Assembly: GCA_022561385.1 (NCBI GenBank)
Contig: JADFRG010000002.1
Location: 100,503-164,502, forward strand
Direction: 5' to 3'
Length of the DNA stretch: 64,000 bases
Source of the DNA: Chloroflexota bacterium
Lineage (GTDB): Bacteria; Chloroflexota; Anaerolineae; Anaerolineales; E44-bin32
Shown here: positions 1 through 10,613 of the stretch, one piece after another
Numbering within the stretch: position 1 is the stretch's first letter
Layout: each line of letters begins with the position of its first letter
Translations under genes and position numbers: made by a program
The notes under the pieces: generated by a model
Told to the model about the DNA's origin: nothing
Database searches by the model: none
The model's input: only the letters and a program-made list of their open reading frames with translations

Positions 1-360
1 GATAGAGCTACCTACAAATAGCGGGTTAGCCAGCTGCTGGCCGATGTTGGTCAGTTGAGACTGATAAATTGAAAGAGTTTCGGGATCGTCGCGGAGAATC
101 CGCATTATTTGCTGCACGTTTGTGTACTGATTGGTGAGGTTCCATTGCGCGAGCCGCACGCGCCCCTGGAATTCGGAGGTCAAGATCTCGTCCTCACCCA
201 CGATCGCGACCGGTTGAGCGGGTTGGACGACCCGCACCTGGATGAAACCGTACGCCACCAGACTCACCACGGCTACTGCCCCAACCGCCGTGCCCAGCAA
301 AATCCAACGGCGAATCCTCTGATCGCGCTCCGCTCCGACGACGTGCCTCCTATTTAGCAG
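1..360 (-). CDS. SurA/PrsA-like peptidyl-prolyl isomerase, N-terminal part (cut by window edge)
   Basis: The reading frame enters from the window edge on the minus strand. It has a basic N-terminus, one hydrophobic segment (WILLGTAVGAVAVVSLVAYG) and then a SurA_N-like stretch (PVAIVGEDEILTSEFQGR) typical of membrane-anchored foldases that assist folding of exported proteins. The catalytic rotamase part would lie outside the window. It follows rpsR by about 20 bases. No ATG, GTG or TTG sits in frame at the right distance from the AGGAGG at about 345-350. The frame is open back to a TAG just upstream, so I set the start at the CTG at 358-360, preceded by AGAGGG. A start at the later in-frame TTG is possible. 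Family assignment is from the N-terminus only. Confidence 0.55.
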   Translation of the reverse strand, partial: MLNRRHVVGAERDQRIRRWILLGTAVGAVAVVSLVAYGFIQVRVVQPAQPVAIVGEDEILTSEFQGRVRLAQWNLTNQYTNVQQIMRILRDDPETLSIYQSQLTNIGQQLANPLFVGSSI

Positions 361-382
361 CGGTACCCTCTTGAACTATCGG

Positions 383-640
383 TTATCGATAACGCCTGGC
401 CGTGAAGGGCATCAGCGCCATGTGCCGAGATTGTTTGATTGCCTTCGCCAGCGCGCGTTGATGCTTGGCACAGGTGCCCGTATCTCGCCGGGGGCGTATC
501 TTGCCGGTGTCCTTTATCAACCGCTTCAATGTGTCCGTCACCTTGTAGTTAATCGTCTTGCCTGGGTCCGCGCAGAATTGGCAAGTGCGCGGCCTTCTTT
601 TGAATCGCCTGCGAGGACCGTCGTTTGATCGAGTTGCCAT
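383..640 (-). CDS. rpsR: 30S ribosomal protein S18
   Basis: An 85-residue basic protein with the S18 hallmarks: a CQFC motif, then INYKVTDTLKRLI and a C-terminal KHQRALAKAIKQSRHMAL block. Known S18 binds 16S rRNA together with S6 in the platform of the small subunit. The ATG is preceded by AGAGGGAG at a normal distance. It lies downstream of rpsF on the same strand, the usual ribosomal arrangement. However, the ssb gene that commonly separates the two is absent here: only 164 noncoding bases lie between them. Confidence 0.96.
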   Translation of the reverse strand: MATRSNDGPRRRFKRRPRTCQFCADPGKTINYKVTDTLKRLIKDTGKIRPRRDTGTCAKHQRALAKAIKQSRHMALMPFTARRYR

Positions 641-804
641 TTATGCTCCCTCTTGACTCCGCAGTAAATCGGTCGCCTCAGCGGCGTCTGTTATCCGGCC
701 ATAGTCTGATACCGTCGTTTGCCAGGCACAAGTTTTGGGGCTGCTCACACTCGGCGAGTATTGCTTCTCAAGCCGTCGACTCGAATGTACGATCGGCCAC
801 CGGG

Positions 805-1095
805 TCACGGCTCCCTCCGGGTAAGGAGATAACGTAGGATTTGCTCGCTGAGTCCCAGCTCCCTCTCAAGCGTTTTACCCGCCGTCGGTGGCATCTCTGT
901 CTCGAAAATAAAATAGTAACCTTCTGAGCGCTTTTGAATTTGATAGGCCAGCTTTCGCTTGCCCCAGCGATCAACGTTGAGGGTTTTTCCCTCCGCAGCT
1001 TCAATCCACGATTTGACTCGCTCTTCGAGTGAAGCAAGCGCCTCCTCGTCGAGCTCTGGATCAGCAATATAGGCGAGTTCGTAATTCCGCAACAC
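805..1095 (-). CDS. rpsF: 30S ribosomal protein S6
   Basis: A 96-residue protein with the S6 pattern: N-terminal strand NYELAYI, a central [12 protein letters not shown] that matches the conserved G-(K/R)-R-x-L-A-Y segment, and [11 protein letters not shown]6 pairs with S18 in the 30S platform. The start is a GTG at 1095 preceded by a strong GGGGAGGAG five bases upstream, followed directly by a TTG codon. It is the first gene of the minus-strand ribosomal set and is divergent from the sugar phosphomutase at 1310. Confidence 0.95.
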   Translation of the reverse strand: MLRNYELAYIADPELDEEALASLEERVKSWIEAAEGKTLNVDRWGKRKLAYQIQKRSEGYYFIFETEMPPTAGKTLERELGLSEQILRYLLTRREP

Positions 1096-1227
1096 TTTTA
1101 CTCCTCCCCACGGGGTTGCCCCAGGCCGGCCGCGAGGTTGCGGCGGGATGGAGCGGAAAGTAGCCGATGGAGTTTATCATACGGGTCCCAGAGGGCCAAG
1201 GCAGCCCGATAGTTCAGGATTTCACGG

Positions 1228-1233
1228 TATAAT
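1228..1233 (+). promoter_or_regulatory. Possible -10 box upstream of the sugar phosphomutase
   Basis: A perfect TATAAT lies in the 214-base divergent region between rpsF and the phosphomutase. It would give a leader of about 70 bases. I see no good -35 hexamer at 16-18 bases upstream, so this is a weak call. Confidence 0.3.
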
Positions 1234-1309
1234 CGCCTCGTGCCGATTAACTCAACATAAGAACTGCGGAGCCAAGGGTATCGAAGGCCCAGATCCCCCA
1301 GGAGGAGAA

Positions 1310-2734
1310 ATGGAATCGGTTCCCATCAAGTTCGGGACCGACGGTTGGCGCGGCCGAATTGCTGATAACTACACATTTTCTTCCGTCCGCCGTTGTGCGG
1401 ACGGTTTTGCACAGTACCTGGCTGAAGCGGAAGGCACGGGGCGACCCGTTATCGTGGGGTACGACCGACGCTTCGCCTCTGAATCATTTGCGGCGGCCGC
1501 CTCCGAAGTTCTCGCGGGGCACGGATTCCAGGTCCTGCTGACGAAGGAAGCTACCCCCACACCGGCTATTTCCCACGCGGTTCAGGAGCACAATGCGGTC
1601 GGAGCGGTCAATATAACGGCCTCTCATAACCCCCCCGAGGACAACGGCTTCAAGGTGCGCGACCGATTTGGTGGTGCCCTCCCCCCTCAAAAGCTAAAAC
1701 AAATCGAAGATCGCATTCCGGATACTGCGGACCGCGTGGCCCGCCTGCGGTTGAGCGAAGGCTTGGACACCGGACTCATAACCTATATTGATCCGGGACC
1801 TGCATATTTGGCCAAGATCGAGACGCTGGTTGAGCTAGATCCCATCCGGAACGCGGGCCTCCACGTGCTGGTCGACGTGATGTGGGGCAACGGTGCGGGT
1901 TGGTTTCCACGATTGCTCGAAGGTGCAAGTACACAGGTCACCGAAATACACAGCGAACGCAATCCAATCTTCCCGGAAATGGACAGGCCGGAGCCCATCC
2001 CGCCCAACGTAGACGTGGGACTGGCGGCGACCGTCGAATTCGGGGCCGATGTGTTAGTGGTTACGGACGGGGATGCAGACAGAGTGGGCCTCGGCGACGA
2101 ACGCGGTACATTTATCGACCAACTTCGGGTCTATGGATTGCTCGCTTATTACCTGCTTGAAGTCCGCGGCGGTCGGGGACCGATCGTCAAGACCCTTTCG
2201 ACTACCTCTCTGCTATTTAAGCTCGCAGAAATGTACGATGTTCCCATCTATGAGACCGGTGTGGGTTTTAAATACGTGGCGCCCAAGATGCTCGAGGTTG
2301 ACGCACTGATTGGAGGAGAGGAGTCGGGGGGCTTCGCGTTCCGCGGGCATGTTCCGGAGCGGGACGGAATTCTCGCCGGCCTATACATTCTGGACATGAT
2401 GGTCCAGCTTGAGCGGAAGCCTTCAGAATTGATCGAGCTCCTTTTCGAACGAGTAGGCCCCAGTTATTACAAGCGGATCGATACCCCCATGGAGGCAAGC
2501 GAGCGAGCGGAAAAACAGTCTCTGGCCGAAAGCGCGGACCCGGAGCGTATCGGTGGGCTCAAGGTGACGGGTATCAACCGAACGGATGGGCACAAGTTCG
2601 AATTAGAGGATGGCAGCTGGCTGCTGGTACGCTTTTCCGGCACCGAGCCAGTGGTGCGCGTCTATTGCGAGACTCCGGATGAGGAAAATGTGGATCCAAT
2701 CCTCGCTGATGGGCTGAGGATCGTTGGGTTGTAG
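1310..2734 (+). CDS. Phosphoglucomutase/phosphomannomutase family enzyme
   Basis: A 474-residue alpha-D-phosphohexomutase that interconverts hexose 1- and 6-phosphates. All four family signatures are visible: the N-terminal FGTDGWRG, the phosphoserine loop TASHNP (Ser about 105), the metal-binding loop DGDADR (about 253-258) and the sugar-binding GGEESGG. The C-terminal phosphate-binding loop RFSGTEP is also present. The start is the ATG at 1310 because AGGAGG lies just before it. An upstream in-frame ATG at 1148 has no ribosome-binding site and would add 54 unconserved residues. Substrate preference (glucose, mannose or glucosamine) cannot be read from the sequence. The next gene starts one base inside its stop codon. 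Confidence 0.92.
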   Translation: MESVPIKFGTDGWRGRIADNYTFSSVRRCADGFAQYLAEAEGTGRPVIVGYDRRFASESFAAAASEVLAGHGFQVLLTKEATPTPAISHAVQEHNAVGAVNITASHNPPEDNGFKVRDRFGGALPPQKLKQIEDRIPDTADRVARLRLSEGLDTGLITYIDPGPAYLAKIETLVELDPIRNAGLHVLVDVMWGNGAGWFPRLLEGASTQVTEIHSERNPIFPEMDRPEPIPPNVDVGLAATVEFGADVLVVTDGDADRVGLGDERGTFIDQLRVYGLLAYYLLEVRGGRGPIVKTLSTTSLLFKLAEMYDVPIYETGVGFKYVAPKMLEVDALIGGEESGGFAFRGHVPERDGILAGLYILDMMVQLERKPSELIELLFERVGPSYYKRIDTPMEASERAEKQSLAESADPERIGGLKVTGINRTDGHKFELEDGSWLLVRFSGTEPVVRVYCETPDEENVDPILADGLRIVGL

Positions 2735-3543
2735 TGGGCTACCTGACCGACACTCATTGTCATTTATCGCTGGATCAGTTCTCAGGGGAGCTGGAGCCCA
2801 TTCTCGAGCGGGCCCGCGCGGCAGGAGTAGGTCGTCTGGTTATCCCGGGGATCGATTTAGAAACAAGCCGGAGGGCGGTCGAGATTGCCGAAGATATGGC
2901 TGGAATCTATGCCTCCGTGGGCGTCCATCCGCACGAGGCAGCCAGCTACTCCGCTTCGGTACGGGATGATCTTCACCAGTTGGCCCAGTCCGCTTCGGTC
3001 GTGGCGATAGGAGAGATCGGGCTGGACTATTACCGAGACCTTACACCGCACGATCAACAAATGGAGGCGCTGGTAGACCAACTCCGGCTCGCCGGCGAAC
3101 TCAAGCTGCCGGTCATCATCCACAACCGCGAGGCCCAAGAAGAGCTATATCCAGTTCTGTTAGAATGGGCGCCGACGGTACCCGGACCCAACAAGGGCGT
3201 ACTACACGCCTATTCTGGCACCCGCGCGAACGCCGAGGCGGCCGTATCGTCAGGATTCTTTATCGGAGTTGGTGGACCCCTGACCTATCCCAGCGCTAAG
3301 GAGCTGCGCCAAACAATTCAGGCTCTTCCGCAAAATCGCCTGCTTTTGGAGACCGATTCACCGTATCTCCCTCCACAGCCGCATCGGGGTAAGAGGAATG
3401 AACCGGCGTATTTACCGATTGTCGCGGAAGAGTTAGGCAGGCTGAGAGACACCGTTGTCGAGCAAGTGGTGGCGGATACCTCGAAGAATGCGAATGACTT
3501 ATTTGGTTGGCTGAATGGAAACTCGAACTATCTTATTTCCTGA
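2734..3543 (+). CDS. tatD: TatD family metal-dependent deoxyribonuclease
   Basis: A 269-residue TIM-barrel hydrolase of the TatD family (3'-5' DNA exonuclease or DNA repair role in studied members). The metal-ligand motifs are present: THCHL at the N-terminus, GEIGLDYY, VIIHNRE, HAYSG and ETDSPYL near the C-terminus. The GTG start overlaps the phosphomutase stop by one base, so the two are translationally coupled. The last 29 bases overlap the polyprenyl synthetase gene. Confidence 0.93.
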   Translation: MGYLTDTHCHLSLDQFSGELEPILERARAAGVGRLVIPGIDLETSRRAVEIAEDMAGIYASVGVHPHEAASYSASVRDDLHQLAQSASVVAIGEIGLDYYRDLTPHDQQMEALVDQLRLAGELKLPVIIHNREAQEELYPVLLEWAPTVPGPNKGVLHAYSGTRANAEAAVSSGFFIGVGGPLTYPSAKELRQTIQALPQNRLLLETDSPYLPPQPHRGKRNEPAYLPIVAEELGRLRDTVVEQVVADTSKNANDLFGWLNGNSNYLIS

Positions 3544-4489
3544 ACTAGTGGCCGACGGACTGGACGCCGTCGAGGCACGTATGCGCTCCGGGAGGCTGGG
3601 CGAGTTGCCGGCAGTGGGAGACGCGATCGATCGCCTACTTGACTCAGGCGGTAAACGCATCCGCCCCACCCTGGTGCTCCTGTCCGGCGGCATGCTCGGC
3701 GCGGATCCGGAACGCACGATTACGGTGGCCGCAGCGGTGGAGCTTCTTCACACGGCCACATTAGTTCATGACGATCTAATCGACGGCTCACTTCTCCGCC
3801 GCGGATTTCCCACGCTCAATTCCCACATGGAAGACGGCGCCACGGTCCTGATCGGCGATTACACATTTGCTCGTGCCGCTCAACTCGCAGCGGATACTGA
3901 GTCCCTGCCGCTCATCAAGAAGTTCGCGGCAACGCTCGAGATCATCGTCAACGGTGAGCTAAATCAGCTACTTGGGTCCACTAGCGGAGATTGGCGCCGA
4001 GATTACTTCGACCGAGTTTATGCCAAGACCGGCTCTTTGTTTGAGCTGGCGGCCGAGTCCCCGGCGCTGCTTGTCGGCGCCGATCCGGACACGGTGCATG
4101 CCATGACCGAGTTCGGCCGTCAGCTCGGAATTGCTTTTCAGATCGTAGACGACGTACTCGACTTTACGGGGAACATCGACCGGGTGGGAAAGCCGGTTGG
4201 CGGCGATCTGAGGCAGGGCCTGATCACGTTGCCGACGATCTATCACCTGGATTCCAACCCGGATGACAGAATTCAGATCCATGCCCTCATCGAGGGCACA
4301 TTAGATCCGGAGCAGGCCGAACGGATCATCGAAGCGATCCGGCAGTCCGGCGCGGTCGAGGAGACCCTTCAAGAAGCTTCGGATTATGTAGATTCGTGCC
4401 TCGATCTCCTAGAGAGATTTCCTTCCGATCGGCCTGAGCAGCTCGCCCTCAAGGAACTGACGAAATACGTGCTCGACCGGACACAATGA
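3515..4489 (+). CDS. Polyprenyl diphosphate synthase (long-chain trans-isoprenyl)
   Basis: A 324-residue isoprenyl synthase. It extends an allylic diphosphate with isopentenyl diphosphate to make the polyprenyl tail of a respiratory quinone or a similar lipid. The first Asp-rich motif is HDDLIDGS with RRGFPT following, and the second is [16 protein letters not shown] near the N-terminus binds the homoallylic substrate. It starts inside the end of tatD and its stop overlaps the next gene by four bases (ATGA), which indicates one operon. Product chain length cannot be deduced here. A quinone role would fit the cytochrome oxidase genes at 49-51 kb. Confidence 0.92.
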   Translation: METRTILFPELVADGLDAVEARMRSGRLGELPAVGDAIDRLLDSGGKRIRPTLVLLSGGMLGADPERTITVAAAVELLHTATLVHDDLIDGSLLRRGFPTLNSHMEDGATVLIGDYTFARAAQLAADTESLPLIKKFAATLEIIVNGELNQLLGSTSGDWRRDYFDRVYAKTGSLFELAAESPALLVGADPDTVHAMTEFGRQLGIAFQIVDDVLDFTGNIDRVGKPVGGDLRQGLITLPTIYHLDSNPDDRIQIHALIEGTLDPEQAERIIEAIRQSGAVEETLQEASDYVDSCLDLLERFPSDRPEQLALKELTKYVLDRTQ

Positions 4490-5109
4490 CGGTTCACGTA
4501 TCCCAACATCCGCTCGTCGCCCACAAACTCACCAAAATCCGGGATGCCGGAACCGAACCCAAGAAATTTCGGGAACTCATCCGTGAGATCTCGGCGTTGC
4601 TGACTTATGAGGCCACAGAAGACTTGGAGGTGGCTGCGGTAAGGGTGGCGACTCCCCTGGTAGAAACGGATGGTACGACTCTTGCGGAGACGGTCGGGCT
4701 AGTCCCAATTCTCCGCGCGGGGCTGGGTATGGTCGAAGGGGTTTGGGAACTGATGCCTTCGGCCGAGGTATGGCACATCGGCCTATATCGAGATGAGGAA
4801 ACTTTTCGACCCGTTGAATACTACAACAAGCTGCCGGTGGAGCCCACGGTGGCGCTGTGTTTGGTCCTCGATCCCATGCTGGCTACCGGAGGGTCGGCCG
4901 TGGCAACGGTTGATATTCTCAAACGTTGGGGCGTGGCCCGGATCAAGTTTGTGGGATTGATAGGCGCCCCCGAAGGGATTTCGAACATGGAGCAAGAACA
5001 TCCGGATGTATCCATATATCTGGCCGCAGTAGATGATCACCTCAATGATCGCGCATTCATCGTGCCTGGGCTCGGGGACGCCGGCGATCGACAATTTGGC
5101 ACCGCCTAA
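4486..5109 (+). CDS. upp: Uracil phosphoribosyltransferase
   Basis: A 207-residue protein that matches UPRTase for its full length. It converts uracil and PRPP to UMP in pyrimidine salvage. The PRPP loop appears as DPMLATGGS, preceded by the ILRAGLGM block, and the C-terminal uracil-binding part ends in PGLGDAGDR. It overlaps the previous stop codon by four bases (ATGA). It is the last plus-strand gene of this operon and converges with the kinase gene at 5155. Confidence 0.96.
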   Translation: MTVHVSQHPLVAHKLTKIRDAGTEPKKFRELIREISALLTYEATEDLEVAAVRVATPLVETDGTTLAETVGLVPILRAGLGMVEGVWELMPSAEVWHIGLYRDEETFRPVEYYNKLPVEPTVALCLVLDPMLATGGSAVATVDILKRWGVARIKFVGLIGAPEGISNMEQEHPDVSIYLAAVDDHLNDRAFIVPGLGDAGDRQFGTA

Positions 5110-5154
5110 ACTCGCTCTAAGAGTTTGAGATTCCTGCCTCGGAAGCAAAATGCT

Positions 5155-6825
5155 CTAGGAGCTTAATGTCGCCTGGTAACCTTGCAAAAACTCGGTCAGC
5201 CAGCGGGGGGTCCGCGGTCGCTGAAGCAGCTTATTGGTGAGCTGCAGCGCTTGTTCGTTTTTGCCCTCTTGATGCAGGACATCGATCATGACCGCGTTGG
5301 CCAACGTATCCTGCGGAGATGCTGCGAGTAGCTGATCCAGCATGCTGACTGCGGCCCCGCCTTCTCCGGCATAAAGTAAGGATCGCGCATCGAGCGCTTC
5401 CAGGGGCTCCCAGTCGGGCGAGATCCCATACAACGCATCGATAGCGGGAAACATTTCTCCGGATTCGGCGCCCAGGAAAAGCGATTGCGCGAGCAAATTG
5501 GACACCCGCATATCGCTCTCCGGTTTCGCCCCGAGGAGCTCAAGGCCGATAATTAGCGATTCCGCCGCGCTTATGTAATTAGCCTGATCTAGGTAGAGTT
5601 CGGAGGCCCGGGTGAACTCGGACTTTGCGGGTAGGAGTTCGCCCTCGGCCGCCAACACTTGAGCAAGCTCGAGGTGCACCTCGGGATTATCGGGATTTTC
5701 ATTGACCCACTGCCACGCAGAAGGAATCGCACCTTGCGCCGGACGGTTTACGAGATCCAGAGGGCCCTGATCCAGGACGGCCGTCGGGGAAGGATGGCTT
5801 GCTGGGTCATCCAGCTGTCCGTCCGCGCCCCCCATCGCAAACCCGAACGTCACCAAGCTCAATACCACGAACGCCAGCCCCCCACCGACCCACGCCCAAC
5901 GCCTCGGTCGCGTCCCGATTTCTGATAGTTCAGGTATCGAATCTAATTCTGCCTTGATGGGGATGGCTGCTGCAACATCTTGCTCGTCCCAGGGAGAAAT
6001 GCCGCGCGCGGCCTTGTCGAATGCCCCCACAAGTTCCTGCACCGACGCAAATCGGTCACTGCGGTCCTTCGCCAGCGCCTTGAGCAGCACCCGCTCTAGA
6101 TCAGCAGGGATTTTGTCATTGATAGAGCGCGGCAGCGGGAGCGGCGTGTAAATATGATCATGAATAATCGAAAACGGCGTATCCGAATTGTACGGCACAC
6201 GCCCGACTGCCAGCTGATAGAGCACGATTCCGAATGAATAGATGTCGGTTCCGTTATCGAGGTCCTGCGCTCCGCGTGCTTGCTCGGGCGAGATGTACTG
6301 GGGAGTGCCGAGAAGCTGGTCTCCGGAGAGAGTAGACGGCCCCGCTTCCGCCATCCGGGCCAAACCAAAGTCGGCCAGATAGACGTTTCCCGATTCGGTA
6401 ATCAAGATGTTGGAAGGTTTGACGTCTCGGTGCAGCACACCCTGGGCGTGGGCATAGGTGAGCGCCTTGCCGACCGACTGAACGATGCTGAGAATCTGTT
6501 CCTTGGCGGGCCATTGGCGATCGAGGACGCTTTTCAACGTTTCGCCCTCGATATATTTCATCACAAGATAAGACTGCCCGTTGTGATCTGCGTAGTCGAA
6601 TACAGGCACGATATTGGGATGATCGAGCTTGGCAACCACACGTGCCTCTCGCTGGAAGCGTTCGAGAAACTGTGGATCTTGTTTGAAGGCTGGATGCAGA
6701 ACCTTGATCGCAACATAACGATCCAGATTCGGGTGGTAAGCCTTGAACACCGTAGCCATGCCGCCCTGCCCGAGCTGCTCGATGATGCGGTACGGCCCCA
6801 CGTTTTCGCCCTGCTGAAATGGCAT
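5155..6825 (-). CDS. Membrane-anchored serine/threonine protein kinase with TPR-like outer domain
   Basis: A 556-residue Hanks-type kinase. The Gly loop is GQGGMATVF (about 19-27), the ATP lysine is K41 in VAIKVL, the catalytic loop is HRDVKPSN (Asp about 134) and the metal loop is DFGLA. GTPQYISPEQA marks the activation segment end. A single membrane segment around residues 310-332 (WVGGGLAFVVLSLVTFGFA) separates the kinase from a C-terminal region of Ala/Leu-rich helical pairs that looks like TPRs, with no PASTA repeats. Known relatives phosphorylate cytoplasmic targets. The outer domain would sense or bind a partner, but which one is not visible. It lies downstream of pgk. Confidence 0.93.
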   Translation of the reverse strand: MPFQQGENVGPYRIIEQLGQGGMATVFKAYHPNLDRYVAIKVLHPAFKQDPQFLERFQREARVVAKLDHPNIVPVFDYADHNGQSYLVMKYIEGETLKSVLDRQWPAKEQILSIVQSVGKALTYAHAQGVLHRDVKPSNILITESGNVYLADFGLARMAEAGPSTLSGDQLLGTPQYISPEQARGAQDLDNGTDIYSFGIVLYQLAVGRVPYNSDTPFSIIHDHIYTPLPLPRSINDKIPADLERVLLKALAKDRSDRFASVQELVGAFDKAARGISPWDEQDVAAAIPIKAELDSIPELSEIGTRPRRWAWVGGGLAFVVLSLVTFGFAMGGADGQLDDPASHPSPTAVLDQGPLDLVNRPAQGAIPSAWQWVNENPDNPEVHLELAQVLAAEGELLPAKSEFTRASELYLDQANYISAAESLIIGLELLGAKPESDMRVSNLLAQSLFLGAESGEMFPAIDALYGISPDWEPLEALDARSLLYAGEGGAAVSMLDQLLAASPQDTLANAVMIDVLHQEGKNEQALQLTNKLLQRPRTPRWLTEFLQGYQATLSS

Positions 6826-6937
6826 ATGGAATCCCTTGGGTTTGATCCTAGGACCCTCAAATTATGGGGAGAATAAGGGGAAGTGAACAGTGAGTAAAAT
6901 GTCCGGGCGAGCGGAGCAACGCCCAGGGAATTCGATA

Positions 6938-8110
6938 CTAGGCCTGGAGTACCTCAAGTCCGGGCAGGCGTTTCCCTTCGAGAAAAGCGAGCGCAGCGCC
7001 ACCCCCGGTCGAAAGGTGGGTGAATCGATTTTGCAGGCCGGCCTGGCGCACAGCGGCCGCCGAATCTCCCCCTCCCACAATGCTTACAGCATCGCTTTCG
7101 GCGATCGCCGTAGCGAGACCGACCGTTCCCGCCGCAAATGGAGCTAGCTCAAAGACTCCCATGGGCCCGTTCCAAAACACGGTCCCCGCTTTCCTCACCG
7201 TGTTGGAAAAGGCTTCTAGAGTCCTTGGCCCGATATCCAGCACCTGCCACCCGCCGGGTACGTCGCCTACATTGACCACCTGCGTGGTGGCATTGGACGA
7301 GGCTGAATCTGCGGCGAGGGCATCGGTAGGGAGATGCAATTTTGCGCCAGCTTTCGAAGAAAGTTCACGCGCCGCCTCGTACGAGTGCGGATCTACAAGC
7401 GAATCAGCAATGTCGAATCCCTGCGCGGCGAGGAAGGTATTGGCCATCCCCCCTCCGATCAGCAACGCCTCCGTACGCTCGATCAGGCTGCTTATCACAC
7501 CGATCTTATCGGAAATCTTGGCACCGCCCAACACGACCACGAAGGGCCGCGCGGGGTCCTTGAGCACAACCTCCAGAACCTGGACTTCCCGGTCAAGCAA
7601 CATCCCTGCGGCACTCGGCAGGTGATGCGCGACGCCTTCCGTGGAGGCATGCGCCCGATGAATCGTGCCAAATGCGTCGTTCACGTAAACGTCGGCCAGG
7701 GCCGCAAGTTCGCGCGCGAATTCGGGCCGGTTGGCCGTTTCCTGTGGGTGGAAGCGAGTGTTCTCCAGAAGCAATAACTCGCCCGGCCCGAGTGCTCGCG
7801 CTTCCTCAGCAGCCTCGGGGCCCACCGTTTGGCCTACAAAAGCCACCGGCTTTCCCAGCAACCGCTCCAGGTGCGCCGCCGCCGGTCGCAGAGACAGCCG
7901 GGCCACCGCTCGCCCCCCCGGTCGGCCGAGGTGGGAACAGATGACTACGCGGGAATCACGATCCAACAAGTATCGGATGGTTGGAAGCGCACCACGGATG
8001 CGCGCGTCGTCGGTAATGACGCCTGCTTCCATCGGCACATTAAAATCGACGCGCAGGAGCACTCGGCGATCTCGAAGGTCGAGCCCGCCCAGAGTCCTTA
8101 GTTTGCCCAC
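6938..8110 (-). CDS. pgk: Phosphoglycerate kinase
   Basis: A 390-residue glycolytic enzyme that transfers the acyl phosphate of 1,3-bisphosphoglycerate to ADP. Signatures include RVDFNVP, SHLGRP, the ATP-site VVLGGAKISDKIGV and a C-terminal GGGDSAAAV loop. The start is GTG (GTGGGCAAAC). It begins ten bases after the gap stop codon, so gap and pgk are one transcription unit, as in many bacteria. Confidence 0.97.
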   Translation of the reverse strand: MGKLRTLGGLDLRDRRVLLRVDFNVPMEAGVITDDARIRGALPTIRYLLDRDSRVVICSHLGRPGGRAVARLSLRPAAAHLERLLGKPVAFVGQTVGPEAAEEARALGPGELLLLENTRFHPQETANRPEFARELAALADVYVNDAFGTIHRAHASTEGVAHHLPSAAGMLLDREVQVLEVVLKDPARPFVVVLGGAKISDKIGVISSLIERTEALLIGGGMANTFLAAQGFDIADSLVDPHSYEAARELSSKAGAKLHLPTDALAADSASSNATTQVVNVGDVPGGWQVLDIGPRTLEAFSNTVRKAGTVFWNGPMGVFELAPFAAGTVGLATAIAESDAVSIVGGGDSAAAVRQAGLQNRFTHLSTGGGAALAFLEGKRLPGLEVLQA

Positions 8111-8119
8111 CAGGGTTGT

Positions 8120-9130
8120 CTAAAGCGAGCTGGCCACATGGGCTGCTAAATCAGCCGTACGTACTGCGTACCCCCATTCGTTGTCGTACCACGAGACAAC
8201 TTTAGCGAGGTTCCCACCCATCACCGTCGTGAATTGCGCGTCGATGATGCTGGAGCGGGGATCCATTTTGTAATCGGAGCTGACCAGCGGTTCCTCGCTG
8301 AAGCCGAGAATGCCCTTCATCGGGCCCGCCGAGGCCGCCTTATACGCTTGGTGGAGTTCCTCGGTGCTGGCCTCACGCTCCAACACCGCGACGAAATCGA
8401 CAACCGATACCGTGGAAGTTGGCACTCGCATGGAGAATCCATCGAATTTCCCTTCGAGTTCGGGGATCACACGCGACAAGGCCCGAGCCGCGCCAGTGGT
8501 GGTCGGGATAATGTTGAGCGCCGCGGCACGTGCCCTGCGCAGATCTTTGTGTGGCAAATCGAGCAGGCGCTGGTCCGCAGTGTACGAGTGAATGGTTGTC
8601 ATCAGGGCCTTCTCGATGCCAAACTCGTCTTGCACGACCTTCGCCGCAGGTGCCAGGCAGTTGGTCGTACAGCTGGCATTGGAAATGATGTGATGATTTG
8701 AGGGGTCGTACGTATGCTCGTTGACGCCAAGTACGATTGTGACATCCGGATCCTTGGAGGGGGCACTGATGATCACCTTTTTAGCACCTGCTTGCAGGTG
8801 CCGGGAAGCTTGCGCATGCGTTCGGAAAACACCGGTCGACTCAATAACAATATCCACACCAAGATCCATCCAGGGGAGCTTGGCAGGTTCCGTCTCCGAG
8901 AGAGCCTTAATCAGATTGCCATTTAGCCTCAATCCGTCGTCCGTAACTTCAACCGTGCCTTCATACTTTCCGTAATTAGAATCGTATCTGAAAAGGTGGG
9001 CCATGGTTTCCAAATCCCCAAGATCGTTGAATGCCACGACCTCGAGCTCATCAGAGTACTTCTCGACCATAACCTTCACGACCTGGCGACCGATCCGGCC
9101 CAGGCCGTTGATTCCGATTCGTTTCGTCAT
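8120..9130 (-). CDS. gap: Glyceraldehyde-3-phosphate dehydrogenase
   Basis: A 336-residue NAD(P)-dependent dehydrogenase that makes 1,3-bisphosphoglycerate. The Rossmann start is [12 protein letters not shown], the catalytic segment is [12 protein letters not shown] and the C-terminus has the usual WYDNEWGYA. The start at 9130 is favoured because MTKRIGIN is the conserved beginning and GGAG lies just upstream. A longer reading frame to 9160 would add ten residues. It sits between yvcK and pgk on the same strand. Confidence 0.97.
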   Translation of the reverse strand: MTKRIGINGLGRIGRQVVKVMVEKYSDELEVVAFNDLGDLETMAHLFRYDSNYGKYEGTVEVTDDGLRLNGNLIKALSETEPAKLPWMDLGVDIVIESTGVFRTHAQASRHLQAGAKKVIISAPSKDPDVTIVLGVNEHTYDPSNHHIISNASCTTNCLAPAAKVVQDEFGIEKALMTTIHSYTADQRLLDLPHKDLRRARAAALNIIPTTTGAARALSRVIPELEGKFDGFSMRVPTSTVSVVDFVAVLEREASTEELHQAYKAASAGPMKGILGFSEEPLVSSDYKMDPRSSIIDAQFTTVMGGNLAKVVSWYDNEWGYAVRTADLAAHVASSL

Positions 9131-9233
9131 TAATTTCTCCGATTCCGGGGATTCCGTCATTGCGTTCTCGCCGAGAACGCTCGAGAGCCAACCTGGCGAT
9201 CCCCTGTTTTCGATGACGTGGTTTAGCGCGAGG

Positions 9234-10562
9234 CTAGTTTAATTCGCTGACTTGCCCTACTTGCTCTACACTCGGCCACTCTAACGGGCCAGTTCTTTCT
9301 TCCAGGAGGGAGATTAGGCGGTCGGCAAGCTCATCCGGCTGGTGCCGCCAGGGGTTATCGTGGTCGACGAGATCGGTGGCATACAATGGCACATCCTTGA
9401 ATCCCTCTATCGGCGGTGCTACCAGCGAAACTCCGTCCGGAAGGGCCGTGTCCAGGCAGTCGTTTGCTACCACCACGTCTACCAACCCCGCACCCGCGTG
9501 CTGCGTTAAAGCATCCCAGTGTGCCCCACAATCGTAGTTATCGGTCTCACCTTTTTGTGTGGCCACGTTGCAAACATAGACTCGAAAGGCTCGGCTCGAC
9601 CGTACGGCATCTGCAATATCGGGAACCAGTAGATTCGGTATCACACTCGTGTATAAACTTCCAGGCCCAACAACAATCATATCGGCATTCAGCAGTGCGT
9701 GGATCGCCTCTGGATAGGCAGGCGGATCGGATGGCTCGAGGTATACGCGCCGGATCCGTCCCGGTACGTCTGGAATCTGACTCTCCCCTTGAATCCGGAT
9801 CGTGCGAGACTCCCGGGTGGGCGTTTTATCGGCCGCGAGCGATATGTCCGCCAAAGTGGAGGGCAGGACTCGACCGCGAATGGCCAGAACCCGCCCGGCT
9901 TCAAAAAGCCCGCGATCGAAGCTTCCAGTCACTCCGCTGAGAGCTGCGATGAATAGGTTGCCGAAGGCATGCCCTTTCAGCTCCTCTCCTTCGAGAAACC
10001 TATACTGAAAGAGCTGCGTCAGCAGGTCTTCGTCATCCGAAAGCGCCGCCAGGCAGCTCCGCAGATCGCCCGGCGGAGGCAGACCCAGAGACCGACGCAG
10101 TCGCCCCGAAGATCCCCCATCGTCGGCCATGGTCACGATCGCGGTCAGGTTGCCAGTATGCGCCTTGAGCCCCCTGAGTAAGGTGGATAAGCCGGTCCCG
10201 CCGCCAATGGCCACTATCTTGGGGCCTTTGCCCAATCGCCGGTGCCTGGCCACAACTTCTACGACGGGCCTGCCGGGCGTAACGTATGGGCTGAGCAAGC
10301 TGCGATTGAGGCGAAAAAGTGCCAGCAGCGAGGTGACCACACCTGCGAGTAGAAACAGCCCCACCATAACTCCGGCCGGCAGCGAGGTGGCGTCCGCGAT
10401 CGGAGTGTCGCCTGAAAGCGCGGAGGCGCCGATAGAGATACCGAGCGCGGTGAGGAAAATCCCGACCACCAGGAGCGCAATCCAGCGTTTGACGCCAAGA
10501 CCCGGCTGCAACCAGCTCCACAGCGTTCTCAAATGCGTGTGTACCGTCGATTTCGCGCCCAC
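9234..10562 (-). CDS. yvcK: YvcK/CofD family gluconeogenesis factor with N-terminal membrane anchor
   Basis: A 442-residue protein. Residues from about 110 on match the YvcK family: [26 protein letters not shown] and [13 protein letters not shown], followed by [15 protein letters not shown]. In Bacillus, YvcK binds UDP-GlcNAc and supports cell-wall precursor supply during gluconeogenic growth. The N-terminus has two hydrophobic segments ([16 protein letters not shown] and [19 protein letters not shown]), so the protein is probably membrane-anchored. I chose the GTG at 10562. The frame stays open to 10898, but that extra part is antisense to the ABC gene. Its place before gap-pgk fits a carbon-flux role. 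Confidence 0.88.
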   Translation of the reverse strand: MGAKSTVHTHLRTLWSWLQPGLGVKRWIALLVVGIFLTALGISIGASALSGDTPIADATSLPAGVMVGLFLLAGVVTSLLALFRLNRSLLSPYVTPGRPVVEVVARHRRLGKGPKIVAIGGGTGLSTLLRGLKAHTGNLTAIVTMADDGGSSGRLRRSLGLPPPGDLRSCLAALSDDEDLLTQLFQYRFLEGEELKGHAFGNLFIAALSGVTGSFDRGLFEAGRVLAIRGRVLPSTLADISLAADKTPTRESRTIRIQGESQIPDVPGRIRRVYLEPSDPPAYPEAIHALLNADMIVVGPGSLYTSVIPNLLVPDIADAVRSSRAFRVYVCNVATQKGETDNYDCGAHWDALTQHAGAGLVDVVVANDCLDTALPDGVSLVAPPIEGFKDVPLYATDLVDHDNPWRHQPDELADRLISLLEERTGPLEWPSVEQVGQVSELN

Positions 10563-10613
10563 GCCGCGACTATACCAAAGACGCTGCCGAGTGTCCACTG
10601 GGCCCCCGCAGCT

